A stretch of DNA of 64,000 nt from Canna indica (lineage: Eukaryota > Streptophyta > Magnoliopsida > Zingiberales > Cannaceae), in NCBI GenBank assembly GCA_034359265.1, contig CP136897.1:30553501-30617500 (forward strand), in the 5' to 3' direction. The notes beneath the pieces were generated by a model. The model ran no database searches, was not told the origin of the DNA, and was given only the letters and a program-made list of their open reading frames with translations. Position numbers and translations under genes: made by a program. Numbering within the stretch: position 1 is the first letter of the stretch; every line of letters starts with the position of its first letter. This document shows, in pieces, positions 33,141 to 45,157 of the stretch.

Positions 33141-33257
33141 GGTGCAACACGAGGACTTCCCAGGGGGTCACCAATCCTAGTACTACTCTCGCCCAAGCAC
33201 GCTTAACTTCGGAGTTTTGATGGGATCCGGTGCGTTAGTGCTGCTATGATCGCACCC
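33141..33257 (-). rRNA. 5S rRNA: 5S rRNA gene, copy 69
   Basis: G85T, G41A, C14G; same gene as copy 102. Confidence 0.94.
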
Positions 33258-33625
33258 ATCATGCACTTCTGATAGTCGGCTAATAAGGGTGAGCGTCCGA
33301 GGGACAGCTCAGGGTCATTTTCTTCGTCTGTTCGCGCGCCTTTAAGCGCCACGTGAAAAGCTGAAATCGGACAATAATGCACGGAGTTACGCCCGTTTTA
33401 AACGAAAAATAATAATTGAAATGTTATTTTTCTTATTTATTTACAAATTTTAATTCTTCGGGTCGGTTGGTCGATCGAGCCGGCAGTAGAGGTTGCGGCT
33501 GGCCCCGCGCGGGCGATCGACACCCAAGATTTATGGCGACGACGTCGTCCGTCCATAACGTTTGGTTAGAAAGATTGGTAAAAAAAATGATCTCGTCGTG
33601 CAATCAAATAGGTAGTAAAAAAAAA

Positions 33626-33742
33626 GGTGCAACGCGAGGACTTCCCAAGGGGTCACCCATCCTAGTACTACTCTCGCCCAAGCACCCTTAACTTCGGAGT
33701 TCTGATGGGATCCGGTGCGTTAGTGCTGGTATGATCACACCC
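33626..33742 (-). rRNA. 5S rRNA: 5S rRNA gene, copy 70
   Basis: T109C, C95T, C57G, C6T. First of the C57G lineage (AAGGGTGCTT in box A). Confidence 0.94.
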
Positions 33743-34111
33743 GATATGCACTTCTGATCGTCGGCTAATAAGGGTGAGCCTCCGAGGGAGAGTTCAGGGG
33801 TCATTTTCTTCGTCTCTTTGCGCGCCTTTCAGCGCCACGTGAAAAGCTGAAATCAGACAATAATGCACGGAGTTACGCCCGTTTTAAATGAAAAATAATA
33901 ATTGAAATGTTATTTTTCTTATTTATTTACAAATTTTAATTTTTCGGGTCGGTTGGTCGATCGAGCCCGCCGTAAAGGTTGCGGCAGGCCCCGCGCGGGC
34001 GATCGACAGCTAAATTTTATGGCGACGATGTCGTCCGTCCTTAACGTTTGGTTAGAAAGATTGGTAAAAAAAATGATCTCGTCGTGCAATGAAATAGGTA
34101 GTAAAAAAAAA

Positions 34112-34228
34112 GGTGCAACGAGAGGACTTCCCAAGGGGTCACCCAACCTAGTACCACTCTCGCGCAAGCACGCTTAACTTCGGAGTTCTGATGGGATTCG
34201 GAGCGTTAGTGCTAGTATGATCGCACCC
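34112..34228 (-). rRNA. 5S rRNA: 5S rRNA gene, copy 71 (class II)
   Basis: Class II with T109C, G108T, A83T, G31A, A27T, C15T. Confidence 0.93.
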
Positions 34229-34596
34229 GTCATGCACTTTTGATCGTCGGCTAATAAGGGTGAGCGTCCGAGGGACAACTCGGGGTCATTTTCTTCGACT
34301 CTTCGCGTGCCTTTCAGCGCCTCGTGAAAAGCTGAAATCGGACAATAATGCACGGAGTTACGCCCGTTTTAAACGAAAATTAATAATTGAAATGTTATTT
34401 TTCTTATTTATTTACAAATTTTAATTTTTCGGGTCGGTTGGTCGATCGAGCATGCAGTAGAGGTTGCGGCGGGCCCCGCGCGGGCGATCGACGGCCAAGA
34501 TTTATGGCGACGACGTCGTCCGTCCTTAACGTTTGGTTAGAAAGATTGGTAAAAAAAATGATCTCGTCGTGCAATCAAATAGGTAGTAAAAAAAAA

Positions 34597-34713
34597 GGTG
34601 CAACGCGAGGACTTCCCGAGGGGTCACCCATCCTAGTACTACTCTCGCCCAAGCACCCTTAACTTCGGAGTTTTGATGGGATCCGGTGCGTTAGTGCTAG
34701 TATGATCGCACCC
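34597..34713 (-). rRNA. 5S rRNA: 5S rRNA gene, copy 72
   Basis: T109C, T96C, C95T, C57G, G41A, C15T. Confidence 0.94.
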
Positions 34714-35081
34714 GTCATGCACTTTTGATCGTCGGCTAATATGGGTGAGCGTCCGAGGGACAACTCGGGGTCATTTTCTTCGTCACTTCCCGTGCCTTTC
34801 ACCGCCACGTGAAAAGCTAAAATCGGACAATAATGCACGGCGTTACGCCCGTTTTAAACGAGAAATAATAATTGAAATGTTATTTTTCTTATTTGTTTAC
34901 AAATTTTAATTTTTCGGGTCGGTTGGTCGATCGAGCCGGCCGTAGAGGTTGCGGCGGGCCCCGCGCGGGCGATCGACAGCTAAATTTTATGGCGACGATG
35001 TCGTCCGTCCTTAACGTTTGGTTAGAAAGATTGGTAAAAAAAATGATCTCGCCGTGCAATGAAATAGGTAGTAAAAAAAAA

Positions 35082-35198
35082 GGTGCAACGCGAGGACTTC
35101 CCAAGGGGTCACCCATCCTAGTACCACTCTCGCGCAAGCACGCTTAACTTCGGAGTTCTGATGGGATCCGGAGCGTTAGTGCTAGTATGATCGCACCC
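35082..35198 (-). rRNA. 5S rRNA: 5S rRNA gene, copy 73 (class II)
   Basis: Class II with T109C, A27T, C15T. Confidence 0.95.
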
Positions 35199-35554
35199 GT
35201 CATGCACTTTTGATCGTCGGCTAATAAGGGTGAGCGTCCGCGGGACAACTCGGGGTCATTTTCTTCCTCTCTTCGCGCGCCTTTCAGCGCCACGTGAAAA
35301 GCTGAAATCGGACAATAATACACGGAGTTACGTCCGTTTTAAACGAAAAATAATAATTGAAATGTTATTTTTCTTATTTATTTACAAATTTTAATTTTTC
35401 GGGTCGGTTGGTCGATCGAGCCGGTCGTAGAGGTTGCGACGGTCGATCGACAGCCAAATTTTATGGCGACGACGTCGTCCGTCCTTAACGTTTGGTTTGA
35501 AAGATTGGTAAAAAAAATGAGCTCGTCATGCACTCAAATAGGTTAAAAAAAAAA

Positions 35555-35671
35555 GGTGCAACATGAGGACTTCCCAAGAGGTCACCCATCCTAGTACTAC
35601 TCTCGCCAAAGCACACTTAACTTCGAAGTTCTGATCGGATCCGTTGCGTTAGTGCTGGCATGATCGCACCC
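35555..35671 (-). rRNA. 5S rRNA: 5S rRNA gene, copy 74 (trimer unit a)
   Basis: G108A, C95T, C93T, G64T, C57T, C46T, C36G, C28A, A13G. First unit of the 1421-bp trimers, descended from the copy 44/53 lineage. Confidence 0.92.
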
Positions 35672-35886
35672 GTCATGCACTTCTGATCGTCGGCTAATAA
35701 GGGTGAGCGTCCGTGGGATAGCTCGGGGTCATTTTCTTCGTCTCTTCGCGCGCCTTTCAGCGCCACGTGAAAAGCTGAAATCGGACAATAATACACGGAG
35801 TTACGCCCGTTTTAAACGAAAAATAATAATTGAAATGTTATTTTCATTATTTATTTACAAATTTTAATTTTTAGGGTCGGTTGGTC

Positions 35887-35895
35887 GATCGGGCC
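35887..35895. other. Spacer deletion scar (23 bp) in the GC block
   Basis: GTCGATC joins GGGCCCC directly, losing GAGCC...GCGGC. The same scar is at about 37311 and 38732 in the other two trimers, and is absent from the related unit of copy 54. Confidence 0.85.
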
Positions 35896-36016
35896 CCGCG
35901 CGGGCGATCGACAGCCAAGATTTATGGCGACAACGTCGTCCGTCCCTAACGTTTGGTTAGAATGATTGGTAAAAAAAATGATCTCGTCGTGCAATCAAAT
36001 AGGTAGTAAAAGAAAA

Positions 36017-36133
36017 AGTGCAACATGAGGACTTCCCAAGGGGTCACCCATACTAGTACTAGTATCGCCCAAGCACGCTTAACTTCGGAGTTCTGATGGG
36101 ATTCGATGCGTTAGTGCTGGTATGATCGCAACC
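36017..36133 (-). rRNA. 5S rRNA: 5S rRNA gene, copy 75 (trimer unit b)
   Basis: Copy 45 gene sequence. Its spacer has a 23-bp loss in the GC block, making the unit 462 bp. Confidence 0.9.
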
Positions 36134-36502
36134 GTTATGCACTTCTGATCGTCGGCTAATAAGGGTGAGCGTCCGAGGGAGAGTTCGGGGGTCATTTTCT
36201 TCATCTCTTCGCGCGCCTTTCAGCGCCACGTGAACAGCTGAAATCGAACAATAATGCACGGAGTTACGCCCGTTTTAAACGAATAATAATAATTGAAATG
36301 TTATTTTTCTTATTTATTTACAAATTTTAATTTTTCGGGTCGGTTGGTCGATGGAGCCGGCCGTAGAGTTTGCGGCGGGCCCCGCGCGGGCGATCGACAG
36401 CCAAATTTTATGGCGGCGACGTCGTCTGTCCTTAACGTTTGGTTAGAAAGATTGGTAAAAAAAATGATCTCGTCGTGCAATCAAATAGGTAGTAAAAAAA
36501 AA

Positions 36503-36619
36503 GGTACAATGCGAGGACTTCCCAGGGGGTCACCCATACTAGTACTACTCTCGCACAAGCACGCTTAATTTCGAAGTTCTGATGGGATCCGGTGCGTTAG
36601 TGCTGATATGATCGCACCC
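36503..36619 (-). rRNA. 5S rRNA: 5S rRNA gene, copy 76 (trimer unit c)
   Basis: C114T, G110A, T109C, G82T, G65T, G51A, C46T, C14T. Confidence 0.91.
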
Positions 36620-36975
36620 GTCATGCACTTCTGATCGTCGGCTAATAAGGGTGAGCGTTCGAGGGATAGCTCGGGGTCATTTTCTTCGTCTCTTCTTGCG
36701 CCTTTTAGCGCCACGTGAAAAGCTGAAATCGGACAATAATGCACGGAGTTACGCCCGTTTTAAATGAAAAATAATAATTGAAATGCTATTTTTCTTATTT
36801 ATTTACAAATTTTAATTTTTCGGGTCGATTGGTCGATCGAGCCGGCCGTAGAGGTTGCGGCGGGCGATCGACAGCCAAATTTTATGGCGACGACGTCGTC
36901 CGTCCTTAACGTTTGGTTTGAAAGATTGGTAAAAAAAATGAGCTCGTCATGCACTCAAATAGGTTAAAAAAAAAA

Positions 36976-37092
36976 GGTGCAACATGAGGACTTCCCAGGA
37001 GGTCACCCATCCTAGTACTACTCTCGCCAAAGCACGCTTAACTTCGGAGTTCTGATCGGATCCGTTGCGTTAGTGCTGGCATGATCGCACCC
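36976..37092 (-). rRNA. 5S rRNA: 5S rRNA gene, copy 77 (trimer unit a)
   Basis: G108A, C93T, G64T, C36G, C28A, A13G; 1421 bp from copy 74. Confidence 0.93.
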
Positions 37093-37437
37093 GTCATGCA
37101 CTTCTGATCGTCGGCTAATAAGGGTGAGCGTCCGTGGGATAGCTCGGGGTCATTTTCTTCGTCTCTTCGCGCGCCTTTCAGCGCCACGTGAAAAGCTGAA
37201 ATCGGACAATAATGCACGGAGTTACGCCCGTTTTAAACGAAAAATAATAATTGAAATGTTATTTTCCTTATTTATTTACAAATTTTAATTTTTAGGGTCG
37301 GTTGGTCGATCGGGCCCCGCGCGGGCGATCGACAGCCAAGATTTATGGCGACAACGTCGTCCGTCCCTAACGTTTGGTTAGAAAGATTGGTAAAAAAAAT
37401 GATCTCGTCGTGCAATCAAATAGGTAGTAAAAGAAAA

Positions 37438-37554
37438 AGTGCAACATGAGGACTTCCCAAGGGGTCACCCATACTAGTACTAGTATCGCCCAAGCACGCT
37501 TAACTTCGGAGTTCTGATGGGATTCGATGCGTTAGTGCTGGTATGATCGCAACC
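37438..37554 (-). rRNA. 5S rRNA: 5S rRNA gene, copy 78 (trimer unit b)
   Basis: Same gene as copy 75, with the same 23-bp spacer loss. Confidence 0.9.
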
Positions 37555-37923
37555 GTTATGCACTTCTGATCGTCCGCTAATAAGGGTGAGCCTCCGAGGG
37601 AGAGTTCGGGGGTCATTTTCTTCATCTCTTCGCGCGCCTTTCAGCGCCACGTGAACAGCTGAAATCGAACAATAATGCACGGAGTTACGCCCGTTTTAAA
37701 CGAATAATAATAATTGAAATGTTATTTTTCTTATTTATTTACAAATTTTAATTTTTTGGGTCGGTTGGTCGATGGAGCCGGCCGTAGAGTTTGCGGCGGG
37801 CCCCGCGCGGGCGATCGACAGCCAAATTTTATGGCGGCGACGTCGTCTGTCCTTAACGTTTGGTTAGAAAGATTGGTAAAAAAAATGATCTCGTCGTGCA
37901 ATCAAATAGGTAGTAAAAAAAAA

Positions 37924-38040
37924 GGTGCAACGCGAGGACTTCCCAGGGGGTCACCCATCCTAGTACTACTCTCGCACAAGCACGCTTAATTTCGAAGTTC
38001 TGATGGGATCCGGTGCGTTAGTGCTGATATGATCGCACCC
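37924..38040 (-). rRNA. 5S rRNA: 5S rRNA gene, copy 79 (trimer unit c)
   Basis: T109C, G65T, G51A, C46T, C14T. Confidence 0.92.
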
Positions 38041-38396
38041 GTCATGCACTTCTGATCGTCGGCTAATAAGGTTGAGCGTTCGAGGGATAGCTCGGGGTCA
38101 TTTTCTTCGTCTCTTCTTGCGCCTTTTAGCGCCACGTGAAAAGCTGAAATCGGACAATAATGCACGGAGTTACGCCCGTTTTAAATGAAAAATAATAATT
38201 GAAATGCTATTTTTCTTATTTATTTACAAATTTTAATTTTTCGGGTCGATTGGTCGATCGAGCCGGCCGTAGAGGTTGCGGCGGGCGATCGACAGCCAAA
38301 TTTTATGGCGACGACGTCGTCCGTCCTTAACGTTTGGTTTGAAAGATTGGTAAAAAAAATGAGCTCGTCATGCACTCAAATAGGTTAAAAAAAAAA

Positions 38397-38513
38397 GGTG
38401 CAACATGAGGACTTCCCAGGAGGTCACCCATCCTAGTACTACTCTCGCCAAAGCACGCTTAACTTCGGAGTTCTGATCGGATCCGTTGCGTTAGTGCTGG
38501 CATGATCGCACCC
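38397..38513 (-). rRNA. 5S rRNA: 5S rRNA gene, copy 80 (trimer unit a)
   Basis: Same gene as copy 77. Confidence 0.93.
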
Positions 38514-38858
38514 GTCATGCACTTCTGATCGTCGGCTAATAAGGGTGAGCGTCCGAGGGATAGCTCGGGGTCATTTTCTTCGTCTCTTCGCGCGCCTTTC
38601 AGCGCCACGTGAAAAGCTGAAATCGGACAATAATGCACGGAGTTACGCCCGTTTTAAACGAAAAATAATAATTGAAATGTTATTTTCCTTATTTATTTAC
38701 AAATTTTAATTTTTAGGGTCGGTTGGTCGATCGGGCCCCGCGCGGGCGATCGACAGCCAAGATTTATGGCGACAACATCGTCCGTCCCTAACGTTTGGTT
38801 AGAAAGATTGGTAAAAAAAATGATCTCGTCGTGCAATCAAATAGGTAGTAAAAGAAAA

Positions 38859-38975
38859 AGTGCAACATGAGGACTTCCCAAGGGGTCACCCATACTAGTA
38901 CTAGTATCGCCCAAGCACGCTTAACTTCTTAGTTCTGATGGGATTCGATGCGTTAGTGCTGGTATGATCGCAACC
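38859..38975 (-). rRNA. 5S rRNA: 5S rRNA gene, copy 81 (trimer unit b)
   Basis: Copy 75 sequence plus private C47A and C46A. Confidence 0.9.
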
Positions 38976-39344
38976 GTTATGCACTTCTGATCGTCGGCTA
39001 ATAAGGGTGAGCGTCCGAGGGAGAGTTCGGGGGTCATTTTCTTCATCTCTTCGCGCGCCTTTCAGCGCCACGTGAACAGCTGAAATCGAACAATAATGCA
39101 CGGAGTTACGCCCGTTTTAAACGAATAATAATAATTGAAATGTTATTTTTCTTATTTACTTACAAATTTTAATTTTTCGGGTCGGTTGGTCGATGGAGCC
39201 GGCCGTAGAGTTTGCGGCGGGCCCCGCGCGGGCGATCGACAGCCAAATTTTATGGCGGCGACGTCGTCTGTCCTTAACGTTTGGTTAGAAAGATTGGTAA
39301 AAAAAATGATCTCGTCGTGCAATCAAATAGGTAGTAAAAAAAAA

Positions 39345-39461
39345 GGTGCAATGCGAGGACTTCCCAGGGGGTCACCCATCCTAGTACTACTCTCGCACAA
39401 GCACGCTTAATTTCGAAGTTCTGATGGGATCCGGTGCGTTAGTGCTGATATGATCGCACCC
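39345..39461 (-). rRNA. 5S rRNA: 5S rRNA gene, copy 82 (trimer unit c)
   Basis: Copy 79 sequence plus G110A. Confidence 0.92.
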
Positions 39462-39817
39462 GTCATGCACTTCTGATCTTCGGCTAATAAGGGTGAGCGT
39501 TCGAGGGATAGCTCGGGGTCATTTTCTTCGTCTCTTCTTGCGCCTTTTAGCGCCACGTGAAAAGCTGAAATCGGACAATAATGCACGGAGTTACGCCCGT
39601 TTTAAATGAAAAATAATAATTGAAATGCTATTTTTCTTATTTATTTACAAATTTTAATTTTTCGGGTCGATTGGTCGATCGAGCCGGCCGTAGAGGTTGC
39701 GGCGGGCGATCGACAGCCAAATTTTATGGCGACGACGTTGTCCGTCCTTAACGTTTGGTTAGAAAGATTGGTAAAAAAAATGATCTCGTCATGCAATCAA
39801 ATAGGTTAAAAAAAAAA

Positions 39818-39934
39818 GGTGCAACACGAGGACTTCCGAGGGGGTCACCCATCCTAATACTACTCTCGCCCAAGCACACTTAACTTCGGAGTTCTGATCG
39901 GATCCGGTGCGTTAGTGCTGGTATGATCGCACCC
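39818..39934 (-). rRNA. 5S rRNA: 5S rRNA gene, copy 83 (empty-site sister of copy 38)
   Basis: G97C, C78T, C57T, C36G: exactly the changes in the two halves of the MITE-split copy 38. The spacer markers (TCATGCAATCAAATAGGTTAAA and the shortened GC block) agree too. It has a single CCCATCCT and no insertion. Confidence 0.95.
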
Positions 39935-40302
39935 GTCATGCACTTCTGATCGTCGGCTAATAAGGGTGAGCGTCCGAGGGACAGCTCGGGGTCATTTTCT
40001 TCGTCTCTTCGCGCGCCTTTCAGCGCCACGTGAAAAGCTGAAATCGGACAATAATGCACGGAGTTACGCCCGTTTTAAACGAAAAACTATAATTGAAATG
40101 TTATTTTTCTTATTTATTTACAAATTTTAATTTTTCGGGTCGGTTGGTAGATCGAGCCGGCCGTAGAGGTTGCGGCGGGCCCCGCGCGGGCGATCGACAG
40201 CAAAGATTTATGGCGACGACGTCGTCCGTCCTTAACGTTTGGTTAGAAAGATTGGTAAAAAAAATGATGTCGTCGTGCAATCAAATAGGTAGTAAAAGAA
40301 AA

Positions 40303-40419
40303 AGTGCAACATGAGGACTTCCCAAGGGGTCACCCATCCTAGTACTACTATCGCCAAAGCACGCTTAACTTCGGAGTTCTGATGGGATCCGATGCGTTAG
40401 TGCTGGTATGATCGCAACC
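40303..40419 (-). rRNA. 5S rRNA: 5S rRNA gene, copy 84
   Basis: C117T, G108A, C95T, G70T, G64T, C28T, G3T; counterpart of copy 49 at an offset of 16809 bp. Confidence 0.92.
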
Positions 40420-40788
40420 GTTATCCACTTCTGATCGTCGGCTAATAAGGGTGACAGTCCGAGGGAGAGTTTCGGGGTCATTTTCTTCATCTCTTCGCTC
40501 GCCTTTCAGCGCCACGTGAACAGCTGAAATCGGACAATAATGCACGGAGTTACGCCCGTTTTAAACGAAAAATAATAATTGAAATGTTATTTTTCTTATT
40601 TATTTACAAATTTTAATTTTTTGGGTCGGTTGGTCGATGGAGCTGGCCATAGAGTTTGCGGCGGGCCCCGCGCGGGCGATCGACAGCCAAATTTTATGTT
40701 GACGACGTCGTCCGTCCTTAACGTTTGGTTAGAAAGATTGGTAAAAAAAACGATCTCGTCGTGCAAATAAATATGTAGTAAAAAAAAA

Positions 40789-40905
40789 GGTGCAACGCGA
40801 GGACTTCCCAGGGGGTTACCCATCCTAGTACTATTCTCGCACAAGCACGCTTAACTTCGAAGTTCTGATGGAATCCGGTGCGTTAGTGCTGATATGATCG
40901 CACCT
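40789..40905 (-). rRNA. 5S rRNA: 5S rRNA gene, copy 85
   Basis: T109C, G89A, G72A, G65T, C46T, C34T, C14T, G1A; counterpart of copy 50. Confidence 0.91.
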
Positions 40906-41273
40906 GTCATGCACTTCTGATCGTCGGCTAATAAGGGTGAGCGTCCGAGGGAGAGTTCGGGGGTCATTTTCTTCATCTCTTCACGCGCCTTTCAGCGTCA
41001 CGTGAAAAGCTGAAATCGAACAATAATGCACGGAGTTACGCATATTTTAAACAAAAAATAATAATTGCAATGTTATTTTTCTTATTTATTTACAAATTTT
41101 AATTTTTCGGGTCGGTTGCTCGATCGAGGCTGCCGTAGAGGTTGTGGCGGGCCCCGCGCGGACGATCGACAGCCAAGATTTATGGCGACGACGTCATCCG
41201 TCCTTAACGTTTGGTTAGAAAGATTGGTAAAAAAATGATCTCGTTGTGCAATCAAATAGGTAGTAAAAAAAAA

Positions 41274-41390
41274 AGTGCAACACGAGGACTTCCCAAGGGG
41301 TCACCCATCCTAGTACCACTCTCGCGCAAGCCCGCTTCACTTCGGAGTTCTGATGGGATCCGGTGCGTTAGTACTAGTATGATTGCACCC
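41274..41390 (-). rRNA. 5S rRNA: 5S rRNA gene, copy 86 (class II)
   Basis: Copy 42/51 sequence plus T59G and G7A; counterpart of copy 51. Confidence 0.92.
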
Positions 41391-41757
41391 GTCATGCACT
41401 TCTGATCGTCGGCTAATAAGGGTGAGCGTCCGAGGGACAACTCGGGGTCATTTTCTTCCTCTCTTCGCGCGCCTTTCAGCGCCACGTGAAAATCTGAAAT
41501 CGGACAATAATGCACGGAGTTACGCCCGTTTTAAACGAAAAATAATATTGAAATATTATTTTTCTTATTTATTTACAAATTTTAATTTTTCGGGTCCGTT
41601 GGTCGATCGAGCCGGCCGTAGAGGTTGCGGCGGGCCCCGCGCGGGCGATCGACAGCCAAATTTTATGGCGACGACGTCGTCCGTCCTTAACGTTTGGTTA
41701 GAAAGATTGGTAAAAAAAAAGATCTCGTCGTGCAATCAAATAGGTAGTAAAAAAAAA

Positions 41758-41874
41758 GGTACAACACGAGGACTTCCGAAGGGGTCACCCATCCTAGTAC
41801 CACTCTCGCGCAAGCACGCTTAACTTCGGAGTTCTGATGGGATCCGGTGCGTTAGTGCTAGTATGATCGCACCC
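41758..41874 (-). rRNA. 5S rRNA: 5S rRNA gene, copy 87 (class II)
   Basis: Class II with C114T, G97C, C15T. Counterpart of copy 59 at an offset of 13432 bp, so the source block switches between copies 86 and 87. Confidence 0.94.
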
Positions 41875-42242
41875 GTCATGCACTTCTGATCGTCGGCTAA
41901 TAAGGGTGAGCGTCCGAGGGACAACTCGGGGTCATTTTCTTCGTCTCTTCGTGCGCGTTTCAGCGCCACGTGAAAAGCTGGAATCGGACAATAATGCACG
42001 GAGTTACGCCCGTTTTAAACGAAAAATAATAATTGAAATGTCATTTTTCTTATTTATTTACAATTTTTAATTTTTTGGGTCGGTTGGTCGATCGAGCCGG
42101 CTGTACAGGTTGCGGCGGGCCCCGCGCGGGCGATCGACAGCCAAATTTTATGGCGACGACATCGTCCGTCCTTAACGTTTGGTTAGAAAGATTGGTAAAA
42201 AAAATGATCTCGTCGAGCAATCAAATAGGTAGTAAAAAAAAA

Positions 42243-42359
42243 GGTGCAACACGAGGACTTCCGAAGGGGTCACCCATCCTAGTACCACTCTCGCGCAAGC
42301 ACGCTTAACTTCGGAGTTCTAATGGGATCCGGTGCGTTAGTGCTAGTATGATCGCACCC
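42243..42359 (-). rRNA. 5S rRNA: 5S rRNA gene, copy 88 (class II)
   Basis: Same gene as copy 60. Confidence 0.95.
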
Positions 42360-42730
42360 GTCATGCACTTCTGATCGTCGGCTAATAAGGGTGAGCGTCC
42401 GAGGGACAACTCGGGGTCATTTTCTTCGTCTCTTCGCGCGCGTTTCAGCGCCACGTGAAAAGCTGGAATCGGACAATAATGCACGGAGTTACGCCCGTTT
42501 TAAACGAAAAATAAAAATTGAAATGTCATTTTTCTTATTTATTTACAAATTTTAATTTTTCGGGTCGGTTGGTCGATCGAGCCGGCCGTAGAGGTTGCGG
42601 CAGGCCCCGCGCGGGCGACGGACAGCCAAATTTTATGGCGACGACGTCGTCCGTCCTTAACGATTGGTTAGAAAGATTGGTAGTAAAAAAAATGATCTCG
42701 TCGTGCAATCAAATAGGTAGTAAAAAAATT

Positions 42731-42847
42731 GGTGCAACACAAGGACTTCCCAGGGGGTCACCCATCCTAGTACTACTCTCGATCAAGCACGCTTAAGTTC
42801 GAAGTTTTGATGGGATCCGGTGCGTTAGTGCTGGTATGATCGCACCC
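42731..42847 (-). rRNA. 5S rRNA: 5S rRNA gene, copy 89
   Basis: GATCAAGC lineage, same gene changes as copy 61; the 3' junction reads ATTGG on the + strand instead of ATCGG. Confidence 0.92.
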
Positions 42848-43213
42848 GTCTTGCAATTCTGATCGTCGGCTAATAAGGGTCAGCGTCCGAGGGAAAGCTC
42901 GGGGTCATTTTCTTCGTCTCTTCGCGCCTTTCAGCGCCACGTGAAAAGCTGAAATCGGACAATAATGCACGGTGTTACGCCCGTTTTAAACGAAAAATAA
43001 TAATTGAAATGTTATTTTTCTTATTTATTTACAAATTATAATTTTTCGGGTCGGTTGGTCGATCGAGCCGGCCGTAGAGGTTGCGGCGGGCCCCGCGCGG
43101 GCGATCGACAGCCAAATTTTATGTCGATGACATCATCCGTCCTTAACGTTAGGTTAGAAAGAGTGGTAAAAAAAATGATCTCGTCGTGCAATCAAATAGG
43201 TAGTAAAAAAAAA

Positions 43214-43330
43214 GGTGCAACACGAGGACTTCCCAAGGGGTCACCCATCCTAGTACCACTCTCGCGCAAGCACACTTAAGTTCAAAGTTCTGATGGGATC
43301 CGGTGCGTTAGTGCTAGTATGATCGCACCC
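43214..43330 (-). rRNA. 5S rRNA: 5S rRNA gene, copy 90 (class II)
   Basis: Class II with C57T, G51C, C47T, C46T, C15T. Full-length counterpart of copy 57, without the 3-bp deletion. Confidence 0.94.
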
Positions 43331-43698
43331 GTCATGCACTTCTGATCGTCGGCTAATAAGGGTGAGCGTCCGAGGGACAACTCGGGGTCATTTTCTTCGT
43401 ATCTTCGCGCACGTTTCAGCGCCACGTGAAAAGCTGAAATCGGACAATAATGCACGGAGTTACGCCCGTTTTAAACGAAAAATAATAATTGAAATGTTAT
43501 TTTTCCTATTTATTTACAAATTTTAATTTTTCGTGTCGGTTGGTCGATCGAGCCGGCCGTAGAGGTTGCGGCGGGCCCCGCGCGGGTTATCGACAGCCAA
43601 GATTTATGGCGACGACGTCGTCCGTCCTTAACGTTTGGTTAGGAAGATTGGTAAAAAAAATGATCTAGTCATGCAATCAAATAGGTAGTAAAAAAAAA

Positions 43699-43819
43699 GA
43701 TGCAATGCGAGGGAGGACTTCCTAGGGGGTCACCCATCCTAGTACTACTCTCGCCCAAGCACGCTTAACTTCGAAGTTCTGATGGGATCAGATGCGTTAG
43801 TGCTGGTATGATCACACCC
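43699..43819 (-). rRNA. 5S rRNA: 5S rRNA gene, copy 91 (4-bp insertion)
   Basis: 121 bp with the same 4-bp insertion as copy 58, plus G30T. Confidence 0.9.
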
Positions 43820-44187
43820 AATATGCACTTCCGATCGTCGCCTAATATGGGTGAGCATCTGAGGGAGAGTTCGGGGGTCATTTTCTTTGTCTCTTTGCGC
43901 GCCTTTCAGCGCCACGTGAAAAGCTGAAATCGGACAATAATGCACGGAGTTACACCCGTTTTAAACAAAAAATAATATTGAAATATTATTTTTCTTATTT
44001 ATTTACAAATTTTAATTTTTCGGGTCGGTTGGTCGATCGAGCCGGCCGTAGAGGTTGCGGCGGGCCCCGCGCGGGCGATCGACAGCCAAATTTTATGGCG
44101 ACGACGTCGTCCGTCCTTAACGTTTGGTTAGAAAGAATGGTAAAAAAAAAGATCTCGTCGTGCAATCAAATAGGTAGTAAAAAAAAA

Positions 44188-44304
44188 GGTGCAACACGAG
44201 GACTTCCGAAGGGGTCACCCATCCTAGTACCACTCTCGCGCAAGCACGCTTAACTTCGGAGTTCTGATGGGATCCGGTGCGTTAGTGCTAGTATGATCGC
44301 ACCC
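44188..44304 (-). rRNA. 5S rRNA: 5S rRNA gene, copy 92 (class II)
   Basis: Same gene as copy 59. Confidence 0.95.
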
Positions 44305-44672
44305 GTCATGCACTTCTGATCGTCGGCTAATAAGGGTGAGCATTCGAGGGACAACTCGGGGTCATTTTCTTCGTCTCTTCGCGCGCGTTTCAGTGCCACG
44401 TGAAAAGCTGGAATCGGACAATAATGCACGGAGTTACGCCCGTTTTAAACGAAAAATAATAATTGAAATGTCATTTTTCTTATTTATTTACAAATTTTAA
44501 TTTTTTGGGTCGGTTGGTCGATCGAGCCGGCTGTACAGGTTGCGGCGGGCCCCACGCGGGCGATCGACAGCCAAATTTTATGGCGACGACGTCGTCCGTC
44601 CTTAACGTTTGGTTAGAAAGATTGGTAAAAAAAATGATCTCATCGAGCAATCAAATAGGTAGTAAAAAAAAA

Positions 44673-44789
44673 GGTGCAACACGAGGACTTCCGAAGGGGT
44701 CACCCATCCTAGTACCACTCTCGCGCAAGCACGCTTAACTTCGGAGTTCTGATGGGATCCGGTGCGTTAGTGCTAGTATGATCGCACCC
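44673..44789 (-). rRNA. 5S rRNA: 5S rRNA gene, copy 93 (class II)
   Basis: Copy 60 lineage without C39T. Copies 93 and 94 are a tandem doubling of one unit relative to the upstream block. Confidence 0.95.
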
Positions 44790-45157
44790 GTCATGCACTT
44801 CTGATCGTCGGCTAATAAGGGTGAGCATTCGAGGGACAACTCGGGGTCATTTTCTTCGTCTCTTCGCGCGCGTTTCAGCGCCACGTGAAAAGCTGGAATC
44901 GGACAATAATGCACGGAGTTACGCCCGTTTTAAACGAAAAATAATAATTGAAATGTCATTTTTCTTATTTATTTACAAATTTAAATTTTTTGGGTCGGTT
45001 GGTCGATCGAGCCGGCTGTACAGGTTGCGGCGGGCCCCGCGCGGGCGATCGACAGCCAAATTTTATGGCGACGACGTCGTCCGTCCTTAACGTTTGGTTA
45101 GAAAGATTGGTAAAAAAAATGATCTCATCGAGCAATCAAATAGGTAGTAAAAAAAAA

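Larger units (their letters stand above)
35555..39461. repeat. Higher-order repeat: three 1421-bp trimers
   Basis: Copies 74-76, 77-79 and 80-82 repeat at exactly 1421 bp (unit sizes 462, 486 and 473 bp). The trimer corresponds to copies 53-55, with the 23-bp spacer loss added. Confidence 0.93.
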
